Positions 42,476-55,700 of a stretch of 64,000 bases of DNA are shown here, piece after piece. Position 1 is the stretch's first letter; the number at the start of each line of letters is the position of its first letter. This DNA comes from Bolinopsis microptera (lineage: Eukaryota; Ctenophora; Tentaculata; Lobata; Bolinopsidae): contig NC_087084.1 in the NCBI RefSeq assembly GCF_026151205.1, positions 3,961,538 to 4,025,537 of the forward strand. Direction: 5' to 3'. The translations under genes and the position numbers were made by a program. Under the pieces are notes generated by a model. It did no database searches, had not been told where the DNA came from, and worked only from the letters and a program-made list of their open reading frames with translations.

Positions 42476-45400
42476 GATCTCTTAAACTTAAAAGTTAAAT
42501 TCAATCAAGGTACAAATTGTATGACCCGGGTTCTGGGTTTTATTATGAAAATTATATCCGATAAAACAGTGATAACGAGCGTTACTTAATGGAAATGCTA
42601 TTGGTATGAGCATGTAGATTTACTTTGAAGTTTCTTTTGGATTTCCGATTTTGTAAATTTTTATCATGAGTCTTTGTTCAATGTACAGATCATAAACTAA
42701 AATCATTGTTTGCCATGATCATATGTATTAATAATATACATAATAACATATTACAATAATACTATTATGTATTCACCTTTTACATTTTAAAGTCGGGATG
42801 TTATTTATTTATCAGCGGTTAGAAAGCTAATAGTAAATGCTAGAATCATTATTCAGTACCTCAATTTGGCCTCAGTTAAACTGAAAAATATCAAATATTT
42901 TCTTGCTCAGTACAAATTTTGTCGTTCGCACCTAAAAATAAATTGTTCTTCTCTCGTTCGTCCTCTAGAAAGAAGTCCACTTCAAATTCACAGTCTTGAG
43001 GAACGTCAGAGGCGGAGAGAGACTCCTCTCTGTCACCGCCTCCCGCCCAATCTAGCTGTTGCACTGGCATCACTGAGAAGAGAGAAACTTTACTTATATG
43101 CTAGAGTGGTCTCAAGGTACTGCAATAATTTCACAGTGAAACAGAAAAGTGCAAGATATTATGCTATTATCTGTTAGAGGTTTAATATGGACAATTTGAA
43201 TTGTAGTAGATTTTAAAGATTTGTACCTAAACTGCAACTTTCAATTTCCTAGAATTATTCTCGATTACCTCACTAACCAAAAGCATCTGTATTCTCTAGT
43301 GGAATATCCTGCACTTCAAGTTCAAGTTGACCCGTGCCGAATTCTTGGTCGGAAGTTCCCATTTGCTGTTGTCCCATATCCATTCCTATATCTAAGCTGG
43401 TTGCCATTTGCTGTTGTCCCATATCCATTCCTATATCTGAGCTGGTTGCCATTTGCTGTTGTCCCATATCCATTCCTATATCTGAGCTGGTTGCTATTTG
43501 CTGTTGTCCCATTTCCGAACCACCTTCATTTGCAGCCAAAGCAGAAGCGGTTGCCATCTGCCAAGCGGACTTAGGTGTTTTCTTTTTCTTATTCTTATAC
43601 TTCATAAGCAAAGCAGCAAACTTCTTAGAAGCCATGACCGTTGAAACTGCACTTGGAAGCGGCAAAGTGTTCGGTTCGATTTCCTTTCTGGTAGGTTTCT
43701 CGATACCTTCCATCATGGCAGCCCCAAAAGCCATCATGTCAGCAATTTGATCATCTAGCTGCTCTTTACTAATGATTGTTTCAGCTTTTTCGCTGATGTT
43801 TTCCTTCCTCTTTTTTTCAACTTTTTTCGATTTCTTTTCAATTTCCGGGGGATTCGGTGCTGGCTCCACTTTAAGCGGTCTGATTTCCTCTGTTTTCATA
43901 ATTTTTGTACTTGTGATATTTGTTTCTTTCTTCTTCTGGCCGTAAGATTTTCCCGCCATAAAGGGAGGGACGAATCCTTGGCTAATGTACGGCCAAGCCT
44001 GTTGTGCGATGATGGGGTTTTGTAGCACAGGATCGTTCATGATATCTTGCATGTGAGTATCTGACTTTATTTCAACTAAGCCGCCAGGTAAATTGTTTGG
44101 TTTAAAAACATTGTGTTGCGAGCTCTCAGGTTTGAGTCGCTCATTTGTTATTTTTTCTGACATCTGATTCGGTATTCTCAGAGGCATTTGCATCGCTTGA
44201 TTCATTTGTGTCATAGGGTTCATCTGCATCATAGGGTTCATCTGCATCATAGGGTTCATCTGCATCATAGGGTTCACCATCTGCGTCGTCATCGTAGAAT
44301 TGTTCAGACTGTCTTGTCCACGAGATGCACAGCAACAATGATGACGACAAGATGTGTTCTTCTCAACCTGAGATTTCAAGGAGAGAGTGAGTTGTTGGAG
44401 CTGAGTTGATATTGCCGATGGAGGAGGTTGGATCGTTTGAAATGAGATACGTTTCTGGTCACGCCGCTCTGGGGGAGGAGCTTTCCTTCTGAACCGTTTC
44501 CTAAAACGGCGCTTGTTGAACTCTCTTGCAGAGCTTTGTTGAACTTGATAACTAGAACTTCTTGGACGAAAATCAAATCTGTTGGCATTGGATGAGGTAG
44601 GTTCCTCACATATTTCGGAAAATCTGTTCAGCTTCTGTAATCGTGCTGTCAAATTTCTTGATTCTGATTCAACAGAAACTTGTCTTACAAATTTTTGATC
44701 CTGATCGCGATATATCTCAAAACCGCTATTTTGGTTAGTTTCATACTCAAGAAACTCTTCAAAGGATGAAAGTGATGATAAAGAAGAAATGCTGGTGACT
44801 TTTCCCGGCGGGGGTGTATCAGGGGGTGGACCAAGAAAATCTGAAAATTTGTCAGCAAGAACTCTCGTTTGTTCCTCGTCAAGAGAACCATCGCTTGCCG
44901 GTTTATCCATGATGTTTTGAATTTTGGTGAGAAATGTGCCCTGGTTAAATTCGGTGGAGTCAGGTGTTTTACAAGAATGCGGAGATCCACTTTTGGAAGA
45001 CTCTGATGTTGTTTGTTGTTCAGTTTCCTCTGATAGTGGTTTTAAGGCAGGTTTTTGTGCAGGCCCGCTAAAATCACAAACTGCGATATTAGCAGGAATT
45101 TGAGGAATCGGATCTTCATCTTGAGGGAAAACATTTAGAGCGTTTTTTACAGCGAAAGGATTGACGGCATCACAAGTACTATACTCCGGTTCGTTTTCCT
45201 CGTTGTCTCCATGTTTAGTTTTATTTGTTGTTGGTACACCGCTAGCTATACTTCGAACACTCTCATCTTTTGAATTCCTCGAACTCTCTGAAACATTCCT
45301 TGACCTAACTCCGCTAGCTATCGTTGGTAAAGCACTGACACTTGGTAGGTTTGAAAACGTCACAGTAGTTTGATTGTTATCACTCGTTGGTTCAAATCTC

Positions 45401-46660
45401 TGCTCCTTCACTTCTCCTAAGGAAGGGCAAGAAGGGACACCCGCGACAAATGGTAATGGTTCCAACTGTGGACCAGAAAAAGCGAAAGATATCTCCTGAT
45501 TTACTACTCGGGTTACACCCCCGGAAAACAGGGAGGAGTTAAGTTTAGGCCACTCCTTAAGAACTGCACTCACCTCAGTAGGATCAGAAGCCCAGTCCTC
45601 CTCGATCACCAAGTCGTTCTCGTAGAGGTGCTGGCCAGAATGTGTGTCCTGCAGAGCAGGTGGGATGGTGCTTTGAACCTTGCCACACCCCTGGACAGCT
45701 GCTGATGTTATTATAGGAGGTGGTGGGACTTTGGTGTTGTTTACAGGCTTGGTAACTTTAGGAGAAGTTTGAGGCTGTGTGGTTGTTGGTCCGGCTGGTA
45801 TTTGACCTCGACACCCTTGACAGATGTTGGGTGGGTTGAATGTTCCAGGACACGTCTGAGTGGTAATTTGTTGTGGTGGAGGCTGCTGACCTCCACCGTA
45901 GAAATAGTTGTAGGTTATTGGACCAGCTGAGGGTTGGATAGATTTATCCATATTGTCCCCCGGTGTATTCTGGGCAGCTTGGTTACTGTTGCCAGGGACA
46001 ACTTTTCTGCCTGGTTGATTTCTAACTTGTTCGAGTGGTGAGTTTTCTCGTTCAGGAGCACCACGAATCTGGAACTGTGACTCGTACCACGGAGACGGAT
46101 AGTTATTCTGTTTTGGTATATTTACCTGGTTCTGCCAGTTTCTGATATAATTTCATAGTTTCATATATAATTACATCTAGTACAGGGAGTACTTAGTGAC
46201 CGGGACAATGTACTTGTAGCATAAGGAGTAATTTAACACGCTCACACAGGCTGACTTTCAACTTCACCGCCACCTGCTTGAGTGATGGTAGAAGTAAATT
46301 TCAGCTGCAGAATTATCAGTGTCACGCCTACTTAATGTTCAAACTAGCTCTTTCCTAGTTTCCACCGGAAGCGCCATATAGAGAATTTCCTTGGATAGCT
46401 GTCACGTGACAGTCACGAGATATCGATTGAGCGCGTTTACTGGTTGGATATATAGCGCGTGACATTGAGCTATCATGCAGACCCGATTACGCACCATATA
46501 AGGCGTAATATAAGAGCTGCATCTAGCACGTGATATTTGCAAAGCTAATTACACATCCATATAAGGCGTAATTAAGAGCTCTCGGAGTTGCAGGGAGTTG
46601 TAATAGCGTGAAATTGGCTGGTTGATTAGGTGTAACAGTACATACAAGTAAATTTTTCGT
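42476..46660. repeat. Segmental duplication unit A (about 4.2 kb)
   Basis: Whole unit, including 3' flank (42476-42890) and a 5' flank (46143-46660) also recognisable in copy B (51870-52290). The full gene does not share the 5' flank, so A and B are more closely related to each other there than to C. Confidence 0.75.
42891..46142 (-). CDS. Copy A: partial duplicate of the disordered-protein gene (exons 3-4)
   Basis: Exon 3 equivalent 46142-43278 and exon 4 43072-42891 (stop at 42891-42893), joined in phase 1 exactly as in the full gene at 52.7-58.0 kb. The frame is open throughout and close to the full gene at protein level, with differences mostly single residues. Homology stops at 46142, where the upstream base context (ttatatcag) would serve as a splice acceptor; exons 1-2 are absent. 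The first in-frame ATG is at 45951. A conserved AATAAA-type signal (minus strand) lies about 85 bp beyond the stop. Either a young paralogue with a new 5' end or a not yet decayed fragment. Confidence 0.7.
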
Positions 46661-47116
46661 GAACTATGTTGGTATAAAGCTAACTCTGGTTTAAGAACAG
46701 TGTGTGAGGACGCGTACAGATGGAAAGTGCACTGATTTGTTGTTCAAATGGTTAGAACAAAGATTTGTCCGAACCGGCTGAAATCGTTGTTACGTTGAAA
46801 ACTGTCTCGATTACCTTGTTACCTAGCTAGTAACTTGGTATGAAGAGAGAGTGGAAACCAGACGAAAGTAAGACGAAGTCTCGGGGATCGGGGATGCAGC
46901 CTACAATGGGCATGAATATATAGAGGGCCCTAGGTTGCTCCCCAGATCGGCAGTCCAATAACACATTTTCTGAAAATTCCTAATTTTCAAACTTTTCATC
47001 AGTTCCCTGGGGAATGATAAAAAGATGCGAGCGTGCTGAATCACTCTACAGAGCATTTAAAGCAAAATTCTTTAAATGCTCATTTTTGTATAATTTTTTA
47101 TTTTTTATTACACATG
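46661..47116. other. Spacer between duplication units A and B
   Basis: About 450 bp of unique sequence, no gene recognised. Confidence 0.5.
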
Positions 47117-50100
47117 ATACTATTATGTATTCACCTTTTACATTTTAAAGTCGGAATGTTATTTATTTATCAGCGGTTAGAAAGCTTTACAATAAATAGT
47201 AAATGCTATAATCATTATTCAGTACCTCAATGTGGTATCATACCAACCTCAGTTAAACTGAAAAATATCAAATATTTTCTTGCTCAGTACAAATTTTGTC
47301 GTTCGCACCTAAAAATAAATTGTTCTTCTCTCGTTCGTCCTCTAGAAAGAAGTCCACTTCAAATTCACAGTCCTGAGGAACTTCAGAGGCGGAGAGAGAC
47401 TCCTCCCTGTCACCGCCTCCCGCCCAATCTAGCTGTTGCACTGGCATCACTGAGAAGAGAGAAACTTTACTTATATGCTAGAGTGGTCTCAAGGTACTGT
47501 AAGAATCTCACATTGAAACAGAAAAGTGCAAGATATTATCTGTTAGAGGTTAACTATGGACAATTTGAATTGTAGTGCATTTTAAAGATTTGTCCTACAT
47601 TTCTACCTATTAGGTAGAATGTAGGAGTGACGACCCACATACAGCTATGGCTGGAGAGTCTACGCCCAAAATCAAGATGGGATCAACACTGTGTGCTGTG
47701 CTATTTGTTTTCGCTGTTTGTTCGTGGAATGTTAGGGGCTTGGGTAGTCCAGATACTGCGGTTAATGATAAAACTCGGTCTGAACGACTTTTGAAGAGGG
47801 AGTTACTGGGTAATGACTGCAAAAGGTATGGTATGGACATTGTGGGACTACAAGAAACTAAGTGCACTAATCAGGTGGATATCATACTTCACAACAACTA
47901 CAGACTGTTAATTTTTGATCAGAAAGAACAATGTCATGGGGGTATCGGATTTGTTATTAGCCCTAAACTGCAACCTTTCATCACAACCTTCAAACAGATC
48001 TCTGATAGAGTTGGGTATATTGACTTTTGTTTTCCTCTCAAGGGTGGTAGTAATAAGAATTTCAGGATCATCAACAGTTATGGTCTCACATCTCTTCGTG
48101 CTCAACAACACCCTGACAAACTGTCTCAGTTCTATAGAGATTTACACAATGTATCCTCTACTCCATCAAAATGGGAAATGTTCCACTGCGGAGATTTCAA
48201 CTCAAAGCTGGGTAAACGAACTAGGGTTGATGAACAATTAGGTCTGGAAGGTTTGATAGGTAGACATGGTATTGGGACTAGAAATGAAAATGGGGAGCAT
48301 TTACTTGAATTTATGGTTAAAGAAGACCTAACTGCATGTAATACTTTGTTCGATCATCCCAGTAGGCACAAACTGACTTGGACTGGTGAACACAGGACTA
48401 AGAGAAATACTCCTATATACGCTCAACTTGACTATGTGCTTTGCAGGAGGAGGTCTACAGTTTTAATAAAGGACAGCAGATCATACGGAGGCGCTGAGCT
48501 ACGATCTGATCACAAACCTGTTGTAACTCGATTAACGCTGAAAAATCATGTTCTCATTCACAAAACCAACAAATCAGACAGCACTCAGTTTGACTGTTCA
48601 ACTCTCTACAGGGATAAAGAACTCAGACAGAAATATCAAAGTGCGATTGCTGAAAGGTTATCGGGTAAAACTTATCCAGATGACCCAAATGAGAAAATGA
48701 ATGAACTTTTTAGTGACATACGTGCGTGTGCTGAAGAAACTATACCACTGAAAGGGAAATCCTCTAAACAAAATTTCTCCAGTGATCTAACAGTAGCTTC
48801 ATTAGTTGCTAAAAAGCGTGATCAGACTGTGAAGATCAAATCAGCCCCAAGCGGTAGTGATGTTAGTGAAGATAGGAGAGAAGTTAGAAAGATTCAGAAT
48901 AGCATTTCTAAGAGACTAGTGCAAATAAATAACATGAAGGCTGATGCTCTAGCAGAAGAAATAAATAACACTGACGACACCAGAAAGATGTTTGAAGCTT
49001 CAAGATATTTAGCTGGTATAAAAAAGTCGGGTAACATAGTGGTCAATGATACCAACAACAATCCTATTGGTACCGATTTAGGGAAAGCAAACACAGCGAA
49101 ATCTTTCTTCGAAAAACAACTAACAGAAGGAGTTGAAGCTGGCCTGCAACCTTTTACCTGCGATCCAAAACCACTTGATAACCCCATTACACCAGTTGAA
49201 GTTAAACTTGCTGCAAGTAAACTCAAATCAAACCGTGCCAGTGGTCCAGATAATCTCCAGAATGAGTTGATAAAGTACGCCCATCCAATCACTTTTGAGA
49301 AGTATGCTGAGGCAATTAACGAGTCATTTAGTGGGAACAAATACATTAGTTCGATAGGACAAGGTATTGTGACTCCTCTGCAGAAGCCCGGTAAACCTAA
49401 AGGTCCCCTCACAAGCCTTAGACCACTTACACTGTTAAACGGATCGAGGAAGATGCTCACTCAAATTGCCTTAAAACGGGTTGAGAGTAGAATTGACAAC
49501 TACACCATGCCATGGCAGAGTGCTTACAAGAGAGGTAGGAGCTGCTCTGACATTGTGTGGGCTCAGAGAATGCTCATATCTGTTGTGATGAGGAAGAAAT
49601 GGACATTTAGCAAAATGGGTATTGATATGAGTAGAGCTTTTGATACCGTGAAAAGGGATACTATCATAAATGTTTTGAAAGATGCTGGTTGTTCGGAGGA
49701 CGACATTCGCTTAGTTCAATACCTTCTATCGAATACTCTCCTTAGAGTTCGTGTTAACCTCACTGTCGGAAGAGTTTGAAAGTTTACTCGGAGCCTTTCA
49801 AGGTGACAGTTTATCTGGAAAGCTGTTCACACTTATTCTTGCAGCAGCCTTACACCACCTCAGAGCTGTATCTGGGAGACCAAACCCACCAGTATCAGAA
49901 CTAGGTTTTCCAACTGAGTGGGAATATTCAGACGATTGTGACTTTGCTGACGAGGACATCGAGAAACTGAGAATTTTCCTTCCTGCAGTGAAAGAGATTC
50001 TCAAAGACTGGAACCTCCAAGTAAATGAAAGTAAAACTGAATTCAGTACCTTCTACCTGGCGAAAAAATCTGATAAAGACACTAACGGTCAGCCATTAGC

Positions 50101-52290
50101 TAATAATGAACCATGGCGAAGTAATAAGTCACTAGGTTCCTTACTGTGTACTGAGAAGGACATTCAAAGAAGGAGAATCCTAGCTGAAATTGCTTTTAAG
50201 AACTTCGAAAAAGTTTGGTTGTCCGGTAAGAAAATTTCCCTTGAAAGAAAGCTGAGGTTATATGACGCTCAAGTTGTATCTGTATTAATTTACAACTCAA
50301 ATAGTTGGAGTCCTAAAAAAGCAACCATGGAGAAAATGGACACACTTCATCGTAGACACCTCAGGTCCATTTTAAACATCAAATGGCCTAAAGGTATGAT
50401 AAGCAACAAAGCATTGTATGAAAGGTGCAAAGTTGAAAAGTTATCAAAGCGTATCGAACACCAGCGGTGGAAGATGTTTGGACACATTCTCAGGAGTATG
50501 GAGAACACCCCAGCCCAAACGGCTCTCTCTTTTGCTATTGAATCAGATAATTTATTTATTGGAAGATTGGGGAGACCTAGAATGAACTTGTTATCGGTTT
50601 TAAGAAGTGATTTAAGTAGTAGAAATTTGCAAATGGACAACTCTCATGAATTGAATGAAATTAGAGATATAGCTGCATGCAACAGATGTTGGGAAAATCT
50701 TTTTCAAGGGTACAGTTTACCGCATTAAGGTATTTTTAAGAATCATTTTTGTCGGTAAGATCCTGTTTTATAATAATAATAATAATGTACCTAAACTGCA
50801 ACTTTCAATTTCCTAGAATTATTCTCGATTACCTCACTAACCAAAAGCATCTGTATTCTCTAGTGGAATATCCTGCACTTCAAGTTCAAGCTGACCCGTG
50901 CCAAATTCTTGGTCGGAAGTTCCCATTTGTTGTTGTCCCATATCCATTCCTAAATCTAAGTTGGTTGCCATTTGCTGCAGGGGGGAAAAACTTTTAGATT
51001 TTTTAACAAAAGGGATTACGGCAAAAATCTATATCCGGTTGTTTTCTCTTGCCATGTTAAGTTTTTTTCTTTTGGCCCGAGAAACTTCGAAAATCCTTTT
51101 TTGAATTCCTAAATTTCTGAAAAATTTGTTCCCCGTAGAAATCTTGGGAAAGCGGGGCATTGGTAGGTTTGAAAAACTAAAATAGTTTAAAGTTTCACTG
51201 GGTTCAAATTTTGCCCCCATTTTCAAAAGGCAAAGAAGGGAACCCCCGCAAAATGGTAATTTTTCCCAAAAAACCCCTTTTTTGGAAAGGAAAAGCAAAG
51301 GTTTCTTTCCTTTGTTTTATATTGGGTTACAGGAAAACGCGAGGAGTTAAGTTTGGGGATTTGAATGAACTCAGTTGTTAAAAAAGCCCGGGTTTGACCC
51401 AAGTCGTTTCCGTAAGGTTAGAATGTGTGTCCTGAAAATAGGTTTGTTTTTTGAAACCTTCCCATACCGGACTTTTCTGATGTTATTATGGAGGTGGGGG
51501 GAACTTGGTGTTTTTGGTTGGTAACTTTAAAAGTTGGGCTTTGGTTGGTGGGCTGGTATTTGCCTCGCACCTGAAGATGTTGGGTGGGTTGAAGTTCCAG
51601 GCACGTCTGAGGGGTTTAATTTGTTGTGGTGAGGCTGCTGCCCCTCCCCCGTAGAAAAAGTTGTAGGTTAGGGGACCAGTGAGGGTTGGATAGATTATCC
51701 ATATTGCCCCCGGTGATTCTGGGCAGCTTGGTTACTGTTCCCAAGGGAAAACTTTTTGCCTGGTTGATTTCTAATTTGTTGGGTGGTGATTTTTCCCGTT
51801 CAGGGGCCCCAAATTAAAACTTGACCCCGTACCACGGAGACGGATAGTTTTCTGTTTTGTAATTTTGTTTGCCGTTTCGATTTTTTCATGTTTATATTTT
51901 AATTACTCTAGTCGGGGAGTACTTAGTGACCGGGACAATGTAGCTAAGGAGTATTTAACACGCTAAACAGGGATTTTCCCTTTCCCCCCACCTGCTGGTG
52001 ATGGTAAAATTTAATTTCAGTGAAAAAAATTATCGTGTCACCCCTATTATTTTTCCCAAATGCTCTTTCCTGTTTCCACCGGAAGCCCCCATATAGAAAA
52101 TTTCCTTGGAAGCTGTCAGTGACAGTCACGAGTATCGTTTGAGCGCGTTTAGGTTGGTATATAGCGCGTGATTTTAAAAGTTTTAGCGACCCAATTTTCG
52201 CACCATATAAAGGGTAATTTAAAGGCCCGGGATTTAAGGGAGTTGTATAGGTGAAATTGGCTGGTTGATTGGGTTTAATACATTACAAGA
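47117..52290 (-). pseudogene. Copy B: broken third copy of exons 3-4, split by a retrotransposon
   Basis: Exon 4 (47449-47268) is intact and almost identical to the other copies. Its intron is split by the retrotransposon (47594-50785). Exon 3 resumes at 50842 but holds only about 140 good bases (to about 50980), then jumps to sequence equivalent to 45.34-46.66 kb of copy A. That part is recognisable but full of indels and homopolymer changes. Not translatable beyond the first 45 or so codons. Confidence 0.75.
47594..50785 (+). mobile_element. Non-LTR retrotransposon with APE endonuclease and reverse transcriptase (RTE-like)
   Basis: Bounded by comparison with the empty sites in copies A and C; a 3-bp tgt flanks both ends. 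The 5' end (47594-47625) forms a near-perfect 32-nt hairpin; the 3' end is (ATA)n, not poly(A). The first frame (47647-49779) holds an endonuclease (CSWNVRGLG, VGLQETKC, HCGDFNSKLG, ELRSDHKPV) and the first reverse transcriptase blocks (GIDMSRAFDT). The second (to 50728) holds GAFQGDSLSGKLF, the catalytic YSDD and a C-terminal tail. A single-base frame change between 49755 and 49775 separates them, so this copy is probably inactive. The clade is not certain. Confidence 0.92.
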
Positions 52291-52590
52291 AAATTTTTTC
52301 GTAAAATATGTGTTTTTATTTTTAAAACGTCTTTAAAACTTAAAAGTTAAAACTAAATTTTTATGGGAAAAGGGGGTTGGGGTTTTTTATGAAAATTCTC
52401 CCATTTTTTAAAACTTGAAAGAGGGGTACAAGAAATGCATTGGTATGAGCATGTGATTTACTTTGAAGTTCTTTTGATTTCCTTTTTAAATTTTTCATGG
52501 GCTTGTTCCCTGTAAAATCTAAACTAAACATTTTTATGTATTTGTATTTAAAAATTTATTTTAAATATTCAATAAAACTTTTTGTATTCA
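50975..52590. other. Corrupted-looking sequence spanning the B/C duplication junction
   Basis: Alignable by eye to copy A 45.34-46.66 kb and then 42.47-42.78 kb, but with a very high density of indels and stretched A, T, G and C runs. Flanks on both sides are nearly identical to their copies. The abrupt edges, and the change crossing a unit boundary, suggest poor consensus rather than biological decay. Confidence 0.6.
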
Positions 52591-52705
52591 CCTTTTACAT
52601 TTTAAAGTCGGGATGTTATTTATTTATCAGCGGTTAGAAAGCTAATAGTAAATGCTAGAATCATTATTCAGTACCTCAATTTGGCCTCAGTTAAACTGAA
52701 AAATA

Positions 52706-55700
52706 TCAAATATTTTCTTGCTCAGTACAAATTTTGTCGTTCGCACCTAAAAATAAATTGTTCTTCTCTCGTTCGTCCTCTAGAAAGAAGTCCACTTCAA
52801 ATTCACAGTCTTGAGGAACGTCAGAGGCGGAGAGAGACTCCTCCCTGTCACCGCCTCCCGCCCAATCTAGCTGTTGCACTGGCATCACTGAGAAAAGAGA
52901 AACTTTACTTATATGCTAGAGTGGTCTCAAGGTACTGCAATAATTTCACAGTGAAACAGAAAAGTGCAAGATATTATGCTATTATCTGTTAGAGGTTTAA
53001 TATGGACAATTTGAATTGTGCATTTTAAAGATTTGTACCTAAACTGCAACTTTCAATTTCCTAGAATTATTCTCGATTACCTCACTAACCAAAAGCATCT
53101 GTATTCTCTAGTGGAATATCCTGCACTTCAAGTTCAAGTTGACCCGTGCCGAATTCTTGGTCGGAAGTTCCCATTTGTTGTTGTCCCATATCCATTCCTA
53201 AATCTAAGTTGGTTGCCATTTGCTGTTGACCCATATCCATTCCTAAATCTAAGCTGGGTGCCATTTGCTGTTGTCCCATATCCATTCCTATATCTGAGCT
53301 GGTTGCTATTTGCTGTTGTCCCATATCCGAACCACCTTCATTTGCAGCCAAAGCAGAAGCGCTTGCCATCTGCCAAGCGGACTTAGGTGTTTTCTTTTTC
53401 TTATTCTTATACTTCATAAGCAAAGCAGCAAACTTCTTAGAAGCCATGACCGTTGAAACTGCACTTGGAAGCGGCAAAGTGTTCGGTTCGATTTCCTTTC
53501 TGGTAGGTTTCTCGATACCTTCCATCATGGCAGCCCCAAAAGCCATCATGTCAGCAATTTGATCATCTAGCTGCTCTTTACTAATGATTGTTTCAGCTTT
53601 TTCGCTGATGTTTTCCTTCCTCTTTTTTTCAACTTTGTTCGATTTCTTTTCAATTTCCGGGGGATTCGGTGCTGGCTCTACTTTAAGCGGCCTGATTTCC
53701 TCTGTTTTCATGATTTTTGTACTTGTGATATTTGTTTCTTTCTTCTTCTGGCCGTAAGATTTTCCCGCCATAAAGGGAGGGACGAATCCTTGGCTAATGT
53801 ACGGCCAAGCCTGTTGTGCGATGATGGGGTTTTGTAGCACAGGATCGTTCATGATATCTTGCATGTGAGTATCCGACTTTATTTCAACTAAGCTGCCAGG
53901 TAAATTGTTTGGTTTAAAAACATTGTGTTGCGAGCTCTCAGGTTTGAGTCGCTCATTTGTTATTTTTTCTGACATCTGATTCGATATTCTCAGAGGCATT
54001 TGCATCGCTTGATTCATTTGTGTCATAGGGTTCATCTGCATCATAGGGTTCATCTGCATCATAGGGTTCATCTGCATCATAGGGTTCACCATCTGCGTCG
54101 TCATCATAGAATTGTTCAGACTGTCTTTTCCACGAGATGCACAGCAACAATGATGACGACAAGATGTGTTCTTCTCACCCTGAGATTTCAAGGAGAGAGT
54201 GAGTTGTTGGAGCTGAGTTGATATTGCTGATGGAGGAGGTTGGATCGTTTGAAATGAGATACGTTTCCGGTCACGCCGCTCTGGGGGAGGAGCTTTCCTT
54301 CTGAACCGTTTCCTAAAACGGAGCTTGTTGAACTCTCTTGCAGAGCTTTGTTGAACTTGATAACTAGAACTTCTTGGACGAAAATCAAATCTGTTGGCAT
54401 TGGATGAGGTAGGTTCTTCACATATTTCGGAAAATCTGTTCAGCTTCTGTAATCGTGCTGTCAAATTTCTTGATTCTGATTCAACAGAAACTTGTCTTAC
54501 AAATTTTTGATCCTGATCGCGATATATCTCAAAACCGCTATTTTGGTTAGTTTCATACTCAAGAAACTCTTCAAAGGATGAAAGTGATGATAAAGAAGAA
54601 ATGCTGGTGACTTTTCCCGGCGGGGGTGTATCAGGGGGTGGACCAAGAAAATCTGAAAATTTGTCAGCAAGAACTCTCGTTTGTTCCTCGTCAAGAGAAC
54701 CATCGCTTGCCGGTTTATCCATGATGTTTTGAATTTTGGTGAGAAATGTGCCCTGGTTAAATTCGGTTGAGTCAGGTGTTTTACAAGAATGCAGAGATCC
54801 ACTTTTGGAAGAGTCTGATGTTGTTTGTTGTTCAGTTTCCTCTGATAGTGGTTTTAAGGCAGGTTTTTGTGCAGGCCCGCTAAAATCACAAACTGCGATA
54901 TTAGCAGGAATTTGAGGAATCGGATTTTCATCTTGAGGGAAAACATTTAGAGCGTTTTTTACAGCGAAAGGATTGACGGCATCACAAATACTATACTCCG
55001 GTTCGTTTTCCTCGTTGTCTCCATGTTTAGTTTTATTTCTTGTTGGTACACCGCTAGCTATACTTCGAACACTCTCATCTTTTGAATTCCTCGAACTCTC
55101 TGAAACATTCCTTGACCTAACTCCGCTAGCTATCGTTGGTAAAGCGCTGACACTTGGTAGGTTTGAAAACGTCACAGTAGTTTGATTGTTATCACTCGTT
55201 GGTTCAAATCTCTGCTCCATCACTTCTCCTAAGGAAGGACGAGAAGGGACACCCGCGACAAATGGTAATGGTTCCAACTGTGGACAAGAAAAAGCGAAAG
55301 ATATCTCCTGATTTACTACTCGGGTTACACCCCCGGAAAACAGCGAGGAGTTAAGTTTAGGCCACTCCTTAAGAACTGCACTCACCTCAGTAGGATCAGA
55401 AGCCCAGTCCTCCTCGATCACCAAGTCGTTCTCGTAGAGGTGCTGGCCAGAATGTGTGTCCTGCAGAGCAGGTGGGATGGTACTTTGAACCTTGCCACAC
55501 CCCTGGACAGCCGCTGATGCTATTATAGGAGGTGGTGGGACTTTGGTGTTGTTTACAGGCTTGGTAACTTTAGGAGAAGTTTGAGGCTGTGTGGTTGTTG
55601 GTCCGGCTGGTATTTGACCTCGACATCCTTGACAGATGTTGGGTGGGTTGAATGTTCCAGGACACGTCTGAGTGGTAATTTGTTGTGGTGAAGGCTGCTG

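Noticed and set aside
42866-43177. Plus-strand 103-codon frame conserved in three copies (also 47.2-47.5 and 52.7-53.0 kb)
   Set aside because: Conservation is explained by recent duplication, and the minus strand provides a phase-consistent last exon with good splice sites there.
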